DNA of 54,117 nucleotides from a bacterium (lineage in GTDB: Bacteria; Chlamydiota; Chlamydiia; Chlamydiales; SM23-39). The notes under the pieces were generated by a model. That model had not been told where the DNA came from. It was given only the letters and a program-made list of their open reading frames with translations, and ran no database searches. The position numbers and the translations under genes are program-made. Every line of letters starts with the position of its first letter. The stretch's first letter is position 1. Shown piece by piece: positions 44,206 through 52,424 of the stretch. The stretch spans positions 1 through 54,117 of the forward strand of contig JAJXYX010000059.1 in the NCBI GenBank assembly GCA_021780355.1, written 5' to 3'.

Positions 44206-44288
44206 TATACCGAAGAAAGCTGAAGAATCGGCTTATAGGCAGCTTTCAATCCCGCCTATAAGCCGATTCTTCAGCTTTCTTCGGTATA
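44206..44288. repeat. Dispersed palindromic repeat, element 10 (B/B, core deleted)
   Basis: Two complete B-type ends (TATACCGAAGAAAGCTGAAG and exact complement) enclose only GCAGCTTTCAATCCCG. The core stem, loop and one inner arm are missing. It is an 83-bp minimal derivative with perfect terminal repeats. Confidence 0.93.
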
Positions 44289-44577
44289 CACCGAGATAAG
44301 ACGCCGATCGAGAACTCCCGATCCATTTGTAACCTGATCATACTAAAGCAATCGAAAAAGATCAAGAGAGCCTTTTCCTTGCAATTTAGTAGGTGCTGCG
44401 TAATGAAGTTTTTATTATACTCTCTTGCAAAACATCGGATTAGAAGATGCGTTATGCAAAGAGTAGATTCTTCTTCATTGATTACCCATGTCGATTTAGG
44501 TTGTACAGATTATCATGCTATTTTAAGAAGTGGGCGATATGGTTGTATTTATGACAATTTTTTTGAAGCAAAACGAG

Positions 44578-45057
44578 ATGGCGGAGGGAAGGCTAACTGA
44601 AGAAACCTGCGATACTTACCGCGTCGATGAGGTAAATTCTTTTGTAGCAGATGGATCTACTCTTATAGATTCAACAAAACGTGCAATTAAAATTTGGGAT
44701 CTAGTTTCTCTCGAACTTCAAAGGCAAATCCCGGTTGAAGAAGAATACACATTGCTCTCTCTAGAAGGGAATCTTCTGTCTGGATTTGCTTTTAATACTG
44801 GTTTTTCGACTTTGACTGTACGGATATGGAATGTGTTTACTGGAAAAGTCCTACATAGTGAGAAATTAGAAAATAAATCTGCAGTTGGGTTCCCCTCTGT
44901 TACTCTGTATAAGGGAACGATCTATCGGATTGCGAATGAGGGAGCTCAACATACTGACATTGATATTAGAGAACTCATCTCCGAAGCTGATGAACAAATT
45001 CACGAGGATGAAACTCTGGAAGAACCTCTTCCAAGAAGTGGGTGTACTATTTTTTAA
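44578..45057 (+). CDS. WD40-like repeat protein fragment
   Basis: Two strands in the pattern of WD repeats are visible, AIKIWDLVSLELQRQI and VRIWNVFTGKVLHSEKL, spaced by about 40 residues. A C-terminal acidic tail ends PRSGCTIF, a CaaX-like end that could be prenylated in a host (inference). Only part of a propeller is present, and a preceding frame (44403-44600) overlaps in another phase, so the gene may be truncated or frameshifted. The start is uncertain. Confidence 0.5.
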   Translation: MAEGRLTEETCDTYRVDEVNSFVADGSTLIDSTKRAIKIWDLVSLELQRQIPVEEEYTLLSLEGNLLSGFAFNTGFSTLTVRIWNVFTGKVLHSEKLENKSAVGFPSVTLYKGTIYRIANEGAQHTDIDIRELISEADEQIHEDETLEEPLPRSGCTIF

Positions 45058-45082
45058 AGATAGGTCGTCCTAAACATTGGAT

Positions 45083-45200
45083 TATACCGTTCGTGACTCA
45101 AGAATCGGCTATTGGACGGGAGATCTTCGCTAAAAATCGATTGCTGGAGCAGAAATTTTCCCTTGAAAATCGTCGCTCAGTCCAATAGCTTGATTTGCAT
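45083..45200. repeat. Dispersed palindromic repeat, element 11 (decayed A type)
   Basis: The left end TATACCGTTCGTGACTCAAG is intact, but the core after TAAAAATCGATTGCTGG is lost. A decayed right end (CAGTCCAATAGCTTGATTTG) remains. The start codon of the FAD monooxygenase gene lies at its right border. Confidence 0.75.
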
Positions 45201-46710
45201 GGCGACACATGAAGACTCTACTGACGGGATGTGCGAGTTTCCGAAGAGGAAAATCGCACATGACATCATTGAAAAAAAAGAAGCTTACTGGACTATTTGT
45301 CCGATATGTTATGGGCTTGGCAAAAAAAACTTAAGGCTCCGAAACAAGGCGAGAATTCGCTATCAAATAGCAATGGATGAATTTGAAAAAACTAAGAGAG
45401 AAGGAAAACCTTCGGTTCGTCCTAAGATAACCCAATATTCATGCAAACATTGCAGTGGATCTGGCTTAATTCCTGCGTCTAGCCGCCCCGTAGCAGATGT
45501 AGAAAACTATCCTCATGTAGCAATCATTGGTGCAGGTATAGCCGGCGTGGCGCTTGCTGTAGCTTGTTTGCATCGCGGCATTCCCTTTACTCTTTATGAG
45601 CGCGATAGCAGCTTTGATGCACGAGCTCAAGGCTACGGACTCACCTTGCAACAAGCAAGTAACGCAATTAAAGGATTGGGTCTTTTCTCTTTAAAAGAAG
45701 CGAGTCATTCCACGCGCCACGTGGTGCATACTACAGAAGGAAAAGAAATTACTGAATGGGGCATGAGAACGCATTCAAATATTAAAAAGTTTCCAAAACG
45801 TAAAAATATACATATCCCGCGGCAAGCCCTACGCTTAGCATTGCTTGAAGAGTTGGGCGGACATGATGCCGTACAGTGGGGGCACCGCTTAGTTAGTTTT
45901 CAACAAGATGAAGACAAAAGTGTTGAGCTAAGCTTTCATGTTCGCGGAGAAATGAAAAATGCCAAGGCCGATTTGGTAGTGGGCGCCGATGGGATTCGCA
46001 GCGTTGTGCGCAGCTTGTTGATTGGCGAGGATATTACCCCTTTACGTTACTTAGGTTATGTAGTGATTTTGGGTATTTGTCCTTTAGAGGCTCTCAACGG
46101 CGTTGAAAGTTCTTTGCTCGACTCGGCCACCGTATTTCAGACCGTCAATGGCCATGAGAGAATCTACGTTATGCCCTACTCACTACACTCGGTCATGTGG
46201 CAATTTAGCTTCCCCCTGCCCGAAGAAGAAGCTAAGGCCTTGAGTGCACAAGGAGCTCAGGCGCTTAAAGAAGAAGCGTGCCGTAGGGCAAAGTGGCATA
46301 AACCCATTCCTCAAATCTTATCAGCAACCCTACCGGCACAAATTTCAGGCTATCCCGTGTACGACAGAGAATTACTCAAGCCGGAATTATTGGAAAAAGC
46401 CGGGGCAGTTACTTTGATTGGAGATGCAGCTCACCCTATGAGTCCATTTAAAGGACAAGGTGCAAATCAGGCTCTCTTGGATGCACTCGCGCTGGCGCGT
46501 GACATTTCAGTGGCATGTACTGCCTTCTCTCAATGGAGAGAAACCGGAGTAAGAAAAATTATACTCACCGAATTTGAAGAAAAAATGTTGGCACGCAGCG
46601 CTTCTAAAGTGAAAGATTCAGCTGAGGCTGTGAAACTTTTACATTCCAAAGACGTACTACGTGAAGGGTACGAACCTAAAGGACGATCTCTACGAGGTGA
46701 CACTCTATAA
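45199..46710 (+). CDS. FAD-dependent monooxygenase with N-terminal DnaJ-type cysteine motifs
   Basis: Residues 30-92 contain two CxxCxGxG motifs, CPICYGLG (34-41) and CKHCSGSG (82-89), as in the DnaJ zinc finger. From 105 on it is a group A flavoprotein monooxygenase: GAGIAGVALA (111-120), DLVVGADGIRSVVRSLL and the second FAD motif LIGDAAHPMSPFKGQGANQA. It resembles TetX-like and related hydroxylases that attack aromatic or polyketide substrates with NADPH and O2. The zinc-like domain is not part of that family. ATG 45199 is chosen because the frame upstream runs through a repeat remnant. Confidence 0.85.
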   Translation: MATHEDSTDGMCEFPKRKIAHDIIEKKEAYWTICPICYGLGKKNLRLRNKARIRYQIAMDEFEKTKREGKPSVRPKITQYSCKHCSGSGLIPASSRPVADVENYPHVAIIGAGIAGVALAVACLHRGIPFTLYERDSSFDARAQGYGLTLQQASNAIKGLGLFSLKEASHSTRHVVHTTEGKEITEWGMRTHSNIKKFPKRKNIHIPRQALRLALLEELGGHDAVQWGHRLVSFQQDEDKSVELSFHVRGEMKNAKADLVVGADGIRSVVRSLLIGEDITPLRYLGYVVILGICPLEALNGVESSLLDSATVFQTVNGHERIYVMPYSLHSVMWQFSFPLPEEEAKALSAQGAQALKEEACRRAKWHKPIPQILSATLPAQISGYPVYDRELLKPELLEKAGAVTLIGDAAHPMSPFKGQGANQALLDALALARDISVACTAFSQWRETGVRKIILTEFEEKMLARSASKVKDSAEAVKLLHSKDVLREGYEPKGRSLRGDTL

Positions 46711-46930
46711 TCAAGGTCAGGCTGACATTCTGACGTTTTTAAGTTTATCATTAATGTGATCATTTACGTTATTCTAAAACATTCAGGTGCATACTTTAGC
46801 TGGTTAATTTGGATATTTTGAAAAAGAAACTCTAGTTACTGGTTACGTTACGAACTTTTGACTAGATAAGCTTCTCCGACCAACTCTCAACATTCTCATT
46901 ATCAGAAGGATAAAAAATATTGAATAATAT

Positions 46931-46946
46931 GTATCCTTTAGGATAC
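46931..46946. promoter_or_regulatory. Possible operator of the toxin-antitoxin pair
   Basis: GTATCCTTTAGGATAC is a palindrome 9 bases upstream of the toxin ATG. Toxin-antitoxin operons are usually repressed by the antitoxin at such sites. Position and symmetry are the only evidence. Confidence 0.4.
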
Positions 46947-46955
46947 AATGAACTT

Positions 46956-47301
46956 ATGATAGAAATAGACATCGAGATCTATGAAGACTCTAATGGGAAG
47001 CGGCCATTCGAAGAATGGATTAAAGACCTCAGAGAGGTTCACACGCGAGCCAAAATCTTAACGCGCATTGATCGTCTGAAGATGGGGAATTCTGGAGATT
47101 GCAAAACTCTTCAAGATGGAGTGTGCGAACTGAGAATTCATTATGGCCCTGGGGATACGGATCTATTATGGAAAGATTGGAAACAAACTTGTCCTTCTAT
47201 TATGTGGAGGCGATAAAGGATCTCAGGAAAAGGATATCGGAAAAGCAAAGGAGTATTTGAAGGATTTTCAATCAAGGGAGAAAAACCATGGCAAAAGGTA
47301 G
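46956..47301 (+). pseudogene. RelE/HigB-like toxin with frameshift
   Basis: ATG 46956 starts MIEIDIEIYED; then RAKILTRIDRLKMGNSGDCK and VCELRIHYGPG follow, the pattern of phage-Gp49/HigB-like RelE toxins. At the GGGG run 47151-47154 the frame shifts: dropping one G continues as GIRIYYGKIGNKLVLLLCGG and DKGSQEKDIGKAKEYL to TAG 47301, 114 residues. As written the frame ends at 47216 without the conserved C-terminus. A real mutation, slippage site or sequencing error are possible. The repaired frame overlaps the antitoxin by 14 bases. Confidence 0.75.
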
Positions 47302-47590
47302 AAAATATCAGGATTTTTTAATCGAGCATCTAAAAGACCACGATGAGGCGGTTGCCTATCTAAATGCCGCATTGGAAGAAAGTCTCAAGGGGGATGCGGA
47401 ATCTCAACATCTTTTTCTCACCGCCCTCAGGAATGTCGCGGAAGCTCAAGGCGGAATTGGCAATCTTGCAAAGAAAGCCGGCATAGGCAGAGAAAGCCTC
47501 TACAAAACCCTTTCAGAGAAAGGCAATCCAAAGTGGCATACCCTTGTTTCTTTAGTCATTGCGCTTGGATTGAACTTACGACTTGCCTAG
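47288..47590 (+). CDS. HigA-like addiction module antidote protein
   Basis: This 100-residue protein has the probable addiction-module antidote pattern: DEAVAYLNAALEESL, then FLTALRNVAEAQGGIGNLAK and GIGRESLYKTLSEKGNPKW, an Xre-type helix-turn-helix. It would neutralise the upstream RelE/HigB-like toxin and repress the operon. The order is toxin first, as in higBA. With the toxin frameshifted it may persist alone. Confidence 0.85.
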   Translation: MAKGRKYQDFLIEHLKDHDEAVAYLNAALEESLKGDAESQHLFLTALRNVAEAQGGIGNLAKKAGIGRESLYKTLSEKGNPKWHTLVSLVIALGLNLRLA

Positions 47591-47684
47591 GAATTTCTTA
47601 TTCGCTTGTTTAGACAAGATTAATAGCAATTAAAATAAGAAAACCTAACTAACATAACCTTTTTGGACGATGGTTCGGATCGGC

Positions 47685-48341
47685 TCACCAACATTTTGCT
47701 GTTTTCCGCTCATGTGCGGAAAAATCTGAGAGGCAGACATGGAGCCAGCGCTTGAATAAAACGGCTTCGAATCCGCACACGACTTCAATATACAGAGGAG
47801 ATGACGGCACCAAACTTAATTCTTGCTCCATCTCTTGTAAATGCTCTTTTTCTTCTAAAAGAATGGATTGCACTTGCACTTTCGAATGAGATTGTTTTAA
47901 GGCTGATTGATAGAGGGGATAAAGTTCGCCTGCGCGAAGTTCGATAGCATAAGTGACCAAAAGATAGGCAAGCTGTTTGATTTGATAGGGAGTCATTCCA
48001 AGCGTTTTGAGATAACGGGAAGTTTTGAGATCGAGAGCATTGAGATAGTGATACGCTGCCCATCCACCTAAAAGATGGGGGCTACGGTAATCTTCGTAAG
48101 ATGCTCCCACCCTATTGAGTTGTGTCTTGAGATAAAAGGCATGGCGGAACTCTTCCGCAGCATGTTTGAGCATTTCTTCTTTGACCAAGGTTGGGTGTTC
48201 GCAGGAAGCGATTTTACGAGCTCCACAGTTCTCAAGGTAAGACAGGGTATTTAACCAAAGTCCATGGAGAGTAGGATGGGCTACTATTTGCTGGATCAAA
48301 CCAACTATCTCTTTTTCAAATGAGATAAAACCTTTTATCAT
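47685..48341 (-). CDS. Ferritin-like di-iron protein appended to the biotin operon
   Basis: This 218-residue helical protein has two ExxH motifs, Glu64-His67 in AAEEFRH and Glu164-His167 in LLEEKEH. Glu37 and Glu134 (YAIELRAGEL) are candidates for the remaining carboxylate ligands, giving the E/ExxH/E/ExxH layout of four-helix di-iron enzymes. GGAGG with ATG 48341 overlapping the bioA stop (ATGA) fixes the start. As the last gene of bioB-F-D-A, it may make or modify a biotin precursor such as the pimeloyl moiety, or serve cofactor supply. This role is inferred from context. I do not recognise a named family. Confidence 0.72.
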   Translation of the reverse strand: MIKGFISFEKEIVGLIQQIVAHPTLHGLWLNTLSYLENCGARKIASCEHPTLVKEEMLKHAAEEFRHAFYLKTQLNRVGASYEDYRSPHLLGGWAAYHYLNALDLKTSRYLKTLGMTPYQIKQLAYLLVTYAIELRAGELYPLYQSALKQSHSKVQVQSILLEEKEHLQEMEQELSLVPSSPLYIEVVCGFEAVLFKRWLHVCLSDFSAHERKTAKCW

Positions 48342-49618
48342 TGCCATTCCTCCAGTGTCATTGCAATTGTAGAATAGATTGTTTGCAGCTCGTCGCGGAC
48401 GATGCAATAAGGTGGAAGAACATAAAGGACGTTGCCTAGAGGGCGCAAAAGAATCCCTTTGTCCTGGAAAAATTCGATCAAACGCTGTTTCAACGGATGA
48501 TAGTAGGAGGCTCCGTCGAGCCGATACTCAATTGCAAGAATAGTTCCCACTACATCGCATCGAATGAGTTTGGGATGTTTTTCCCATTTTTTTTGAAATT
48601 GTCGATGCTCTGACTCAATCATCGCTCTCGCTTCTCTGCATCCAGATTGGAGCAATAGATCAAGGCTTGCGTTGGCCGCTGCGCAGACCAATGGATTGGC
48701 TGTATAGGAATGCCCGTGGAGAAAGGCTCGAGTAGCGTCCGGGGACAAAAAAGCTTCGAATAAAAACTCTTTAGCCACAGTAGCGCCCAAAGGGATGAAC
48801 CCACCCGTGATTCCCTTGGAAAGACAAATTAAATCGGGAGTGACGTCAAGTGAACTGGAGGCAAAAAGCGGGCCGGTCCTTCCAAATCCTGTCATGACCT
48901 CATCGGCAATCGTGATCATCCCTTGAGTTTGGCAAGCCTTGATCATTCTAGATAACGTTTTACCGCAATGAGGACGCATTCCTCCTGATCCTTGAATCAG
49001 CGGCTCAAAAATAAAAGCAGCGATTTCACCTGTGCAAATGGCCGCTTCAAAGGCGCGCCAGGATTCAGATTCTCTTCCTGGGAGCGGAGGTGGAATCGAA
49101 TGCACAGAGAATAGATAAGGCCAAAAGGGGCGATTGTAGTGGGTCTTTCCTGCTGCTGCCATCGCTCCAAAGGTGTCGCCGTGATAAGCATCTTGAAAAG
49201 AGAGGATTTTCTTTCCATTGCCCACCACCTGAAAAGCCATTTTTAAAGCGACTTCAACAGCTGTCGATCCATTATCAGAATAAAAGACGCGAGAATACCC
49301 ATTGGGGAGGATAGAGAGAAGCCTTTCAGCCAAAATAATAGCTTGAGGATGAGTGAACCCAGCAAAAAGCACATGTTCAAGCTCTTTTGCTTGTTTTGTA
49401 ATCTCTTCAGCAATGTAGGGATGCGCATGACCATGTAAATTTACCCACCAAGAGGAAATAGCATCGAGGTACCCCTTTCCTGATTCTGCATAGAGATAAG
49501 CTCCCTTGCTTTTCAGAATCGAAATGGGGGGCGCAGCTGTTTGCGCTTGAGTAAAGGGATGCCAGATACACTTTTGGTCTCTCAGCGCCCAAGAGCTGAG
49601 AAAAGGGTCTGTTTCCAT
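48338..49618 (-). CDS. bioA: Adenosylmethionine-8-amino-7-oxononanoate aminotransferase
   Basis: This 426-residue class III aminotransferase has the BioA start IWHPFTQ, WWVNLHGHAHP, the PLP-phosphate motif DNGSTAVEVALKMA, FIFEPLIQGSGG, ADEVMTGFGRTG and the PLP lysine Lys268 in CLSKGITGG. It converts KAPA to DAPA with S-adenosylmethionine. I chose ATG 49618, which gives a normal N-terminus and a 37-base overlap with bioD. ATG 49666 has a better GGGAG site but would overlap 85 bases. Confidence 0.95.
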   Translation of the reverse strand: METDPFLSSWALRDQKCIWHPFTQAQTAAPPISILKSKGAYLYAESGKGYLDAISSWWVNLHGHAHPYIAEEITKQAKELEHVLFAGFTHPQAIILAERLLSILPNGYSRVFYSDNGSTAVEVALKMAFQVVGNGKKILSFQDAYHGDTFGAMAAAGKTHYNRPFWPYLFSVHSIPPPLPGRESESWRAFEAAICTGEIAAFIFEPLIQGSGGMRPHCGKTLSRMIKACQTQGMITIADEVMTGFGRTGPLFASSSLDVTPDLICLSKGITGGFIPLGATVAKEFLFEAFLSPDATRAFLHGHSYTANPLVCAAANASLDLLLQSGCREARAMIESEHRQFQKKWEKHPKLIRCDVVGTILAIEYRLDGASYYHPLKQRLIEFFQDKGILLRPLGNVLYVLPPYCIVRDELQTIYSTIAMTLEEWQ

Positions 49619-50208
49619 TCCTGAGCGATGCTCCATAGGATAGTCGGGGTAAACTCTTCTTGCCATGATAATCTCCCTAAACAACGGCTGGCGGCCTTTC
49701 TTAAAAGCATTTCTTCTGTAACAGCGTCTCCCTCTCCATTGAAAATGACTCCTAGAAGAGAGATTTTTCTCCTCTCCATCGCCTCAACGGTCAAAGCAAA
49801 GTGATTAAGACTGCCCAAGTAATGGCGATGGACAAGAACCCACTGAGCCTTCCACTGAATGGCAGCATCGGCCCAGGTTTCCGTTTCATTGAGAGGAGCT
49901 AAAAGTCCCCCCGTTCCCTCTATAATCAAGGGAGCTGCAACGATGGGAAGAGTGAAATCGCCTGCATCAATCCGAATGCCCTCTCTTCTTGCTGCTAAAT
50001 GGGGAGAACAAGGCGTAGAAAGTGAAAAGCTCGATGGATAGCAGCGCCCTTTAGCTGAAAGATTCTCTTCCACCCAATCTCTATCAGCTGGAAGTCCGCA
50101 CTGAACTGGCTTCCAATAGTATCCATCCAATGCTTCGGCCAAAATGGCTGAGACGACCGTCTTGCCAACTTCCGTATCGATACCTGCAACAACAATGCGA
50201 TTCATCAT
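49582..50208 (-). CDS. bioD: Dethiobiotin synthetase
   Basis: This 208-residue P-loop protein begins with VAGIDTEVGKTVVSAILAEA (Walker A GIDTEVGKT). KPVQCG and IIEGTGGLLAPLNE are BioD motifs. It closes the ureido ring from DAPA, CO2 and ATP. Its ATG overlaps the bioF stop by four bases. The length is slightly short of the E. coli protein. Confidence 0.93.
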   Translation of the reverse strand: MMNRIVVAGIDTEVGKTVVSAILAEALDGYYWKPVQCGLPADRDWVEENLSAKGRCYPSSFSLSTPCSPHLAARREGIRIDAGDFTLPIVAAPLIIEGTGGLLAPLNETETWADAAIQWKAQWVLVHRHYLGSLNHFALTVEAMERRKISLLGVIFNGEGDAVTEEMLLRKAASRCLGRLSWQEEFTPTILWSIAQEWKQTLFSALGR

Positions 50209-51275
50209 AAAGCCTCGAGGAGCTGATCTATTTCATGTTCTTGATTGAAGCTATGAAAAACCACACGCAAACACTCCTTGCCGCGCGCAGCTGTTGGGGG
50301 TACGATCGCTCGGACGTCGAGACCTTTCGTTTGCAGCTTGTTAGAAAGAGCCCGTACCCGATCGATTCTATTGATAGGGAGCGGTTGAATAGGGCTTTGA
50401 GTGCCTTGCATGCAGGCCTTTTGATAAAAATAGGCCATTAATTCTCTCAAACGTTGCTGATGAAACTTTGCCTCAACTTTGAGCCTTTCATACTGCGCTA
50501 CAATTTGAGCAAGTGCAGACGGAGGAAGAGCCGTGCTATAAATCAAAGGCCTGGAGAAATTGATGAGAACCTCTTTGAGTTGAGAGCTCCCAAGAACGCA
50601 AGCGCCATGAGCTCCTAGCGCTTTACTAAACGTATGAACTCGAGCAAAGACGGATGACTCCAAATTCGCTTGAACCACCAAACCTTCTCCCTGAGGTCCA
50701 TAAACGCCTGTCGCATGAGCCTCGTCGACGATAAGAGCAGCTTCATACCGCAAACAAAGAGTGGCCATCTCTTGAAGCGGAGCCAATTCGCCGCTGATGG
50801 AATAAACAGACTCAATTAACACGAAGACAGGCGGGATGGCCTTTTTCAGCCTACTCTCTAACGATTCTAGGTTGTTATGTCTAAATGGGAGGCTTTTTGC
50901 CTTTGAAAGACGCATACCATCGATCATCGAAGCGTGAATTTCAAGATCGTAGAGAAACGTGGTATCCTCGGAGCCTAAAGTCGAAATAAGACCGAGATTA
51001 GCTGTGTAGCCGCTGTTATAGATCAAACAACTTTCCGCTCGATGAAATCGGGCAATGTTTTCTTCCAGTTGTTCATAAAAAGGAGTATGGCCAGTCAACA
51101 AACGAGATCCAGTGGCTCCAATACCTTCTAGGCTATTGATCGGATGAAAGCTCCTGGCAAAACCAAAATAATCATTGGAAGTCATATCAATGAGTCCAGT
51201 AGCAGACTGTAGAGTTCTTATGAGTCCTTGAGATTTCCTTTTTTGAAGCCTAGTCTTTAACAGTGCGCTCATCAT
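50205..51275 (-). CDS. bioF: 8-amino-7-oxononanoate synthase
   Basis: This 356-residue alpha-oxoamine synthase has [44 protein letters not shown] and the PLP lysine Lys218 in [16 protein letters not shown]. It condenses a pimeloyl thioester with alanine to KAPA. It overlaps bioB by four bases and bioD by four. The source of the pimeloyl thioester (BioC/BioH, BioW and others) is not encoded in this window. Confidence 0.95.
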   Translation of the reverse strand: MMSALLKTRLQKRKSQGLIRTLQSATGLIDMTSNDYFGFARSFHPINSLEGIGATGSRLLTGHTPFYEQLEENIARFHRAESCLIYNSGYTANLGLISTLGSEDTTFLYDLEIHASMIDGMRLSKAKSLPFRHNNLESLESRLKKAIPPVFVLIESVYSISGELAPLQEMATLCLRYEAALIVDEAHATGVYGPQGEGLVVQANLESSVFARVHTFSKALGAHGACVLGSSQLKEVLINFSRPLIYSTALPPSALAQIVAQYERLKVEAKFHQQRLRELMAYFYQKACMQGTQSPIQPLPINRIDRVRALSNKLQTKGLDVRAIVPPTAARGKECLRVVFHSFNQEHEIDQLLEAL

Positions 51276-52237
51276 AATACAGGCGAGAATGAAGGACGTG
51301 GAGTGAGACCAAAAAAACGCAGCATTTTCTCATCTTCATCGAAATCAGGATTAGGCCGCGTCAAAAGCTTTTCTCCTGAAAAAATCGAGTTGGCGCCAGC
51401 CAAAAAACAAAGAGCCTGTTCTTCCCAAGAGCGCTCAAGCCGACCGGCTGACAGGCGAACCATGGCCCTCGGCATGGTAATCCGAGCTGTTGCAACGATC
51501 CGGATCATCTCCCAAATGGAAACAATTGGCCTTTCTTCCAGAGGGGTTCCCTGCACGGGCATCAAAAGATTGATCGGAACAGACTCAGGATAAGGATTCC
51601 GATTGGCTAGCATATAAATAAGACCAATCCGATCTTCTATACTCTCCCCCATCCCAATAATGCCTCCGCAGCAGACGCTGATTCCCGCCTTTTCTACAAC
51701 CTCCAACGTATTGAGCCGATCTTCATATGTCCGCGTCGTTGTGATGGAAGAATAAAACTCTGAAGAGGTATCGAGGTTGTGATTATAGGCATAAAGTCCC
51801 GCCTCTTTCAAGCGCTTGGCTTGAGACTTTGTAAGCATTCCCAAGGTGCAGCAAACTTCCACTCCCATATCGGTAATTTGCCTGATCGCTCGAAGCACTA
51901 ATTCAAATTGAGCGCTGTCTCGTACAGAGCGCCAGGCAGCTCCCAAACAAACTCTTGTGGCCCCATTCACAATGGCCTTTTTTGCCATGTCAACGATCTC
52001 TTGTTCTTGCATAAGCGGAGTTGGACTAACATTGGTTTGATAGCGAGCTGATTGAGGGCAATATTTACAATCTTCAGGGCATCCGCCGGTTTTAATGGAA
52101 ATCAAAGAACAGACTTGCACTTGATTGGCAAGATGATGCAACCGATGAACTGTTGCAGCCCGATAGATTAAATCCAAAAGAGGGCTATCATGAATCGATC
52201 TAATCTCTTCTTTCACCCAATGGCATCGTTCGTCCAT
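51272..52237 (-). CDS. bioB: Biotin synthase
   Basis: This 321-residue radical-SAM enzyme has the iron-sulphur motif Cys53, Cys57, Cys60 in [16 protein letters not shown]. It also has [12 protein letters not shown] and GGIIGMGES, and later [10 protein letters not shown] and [14 protein letters not shown]. It inserts sulphur into dethiobiotin. GAGGAG lies before ATG 52237. It is the first gene of the operon, divergent from the winged-helix regulator gene. Confidence 0.97.
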   Translation of the reverse strand: MDERCHWVKEEIRSIHDSPLLDLIYRAATVHRLHHLANQVQVCSLISIKTGGCPEDCKYCPQSARYQTNVSPTPLMQEQEIVDMAKKAIVNGATRVCLGAAWRSVRDSAQFELVLRAIRQITDMGVEVCCTLGMLTKSQAKRLKEAGLYAYNHNLDTSSEFYSSITTTRTYEDRLNTLEVVEKAGISVCCGGIIGMGESIEDRIGLIYMLANRNPYPESVPINLLMPVQGTPLEERPIVSIWEMIRIVATARITMPRAMVRLSAGRLERSWEEQALCFLAGANSIFSGEKLLTRPNPDFDEDEKMLRFFGLTPRPSFSPVL

Positions 52238-52300
52238 CCGTTATCTCTCCTCTTGCGTGAACAAGAATAAGAGTCCATCTTGCCGATTTACAACCACAAA

Positions 52301-52404
52301 ATTTTTTATAAAACCCAAAAACCAGTTTATAAAAACGCCTATTTTGTTATATTCTGGCTCGTTCGAGCCGAAATTGCCTGCTATGCAAGGAATTTTATAA
52401 ACTA
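52301..52404. promoter_or_regulatory. Repeated operator-like motifs in the bio/regulator intergenic region
   Basis: Three AT-rich copies related to GTTTATAAAA occur: TTTTATAAAAAA-type on the minus strand at about 52301-52313, AGTTTATAAAAA at 52324-52335, and TTTTATAAACT at 52393-52403 (minus strand). A separate perfect palindrome GGCTCG-TT-CGAGCC lies at 52356-52369. The region separates divergent bioB and regulator genes, so these are candidate operators. No classical BirA site (TTGTAAAC arms) is complete; only one half-like TTGTAAAT occurs. Confidence 0.45.
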
Positions 52405-52424
52405 AAAATTAGGTGAATTTTCTC

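Noticed and set aside
4219-45200. CRISPR array
   Set aside because: The repeats are scattered over tens of kilobases, are palindromic over their full length and have no regular spacers or cas genes.
52261-52320. BirA operator upstream of bioB
   Set aside because: Only one half-like TTGTAAAT is seen; the matching GTTTACAA arm at the usual distance is missing.
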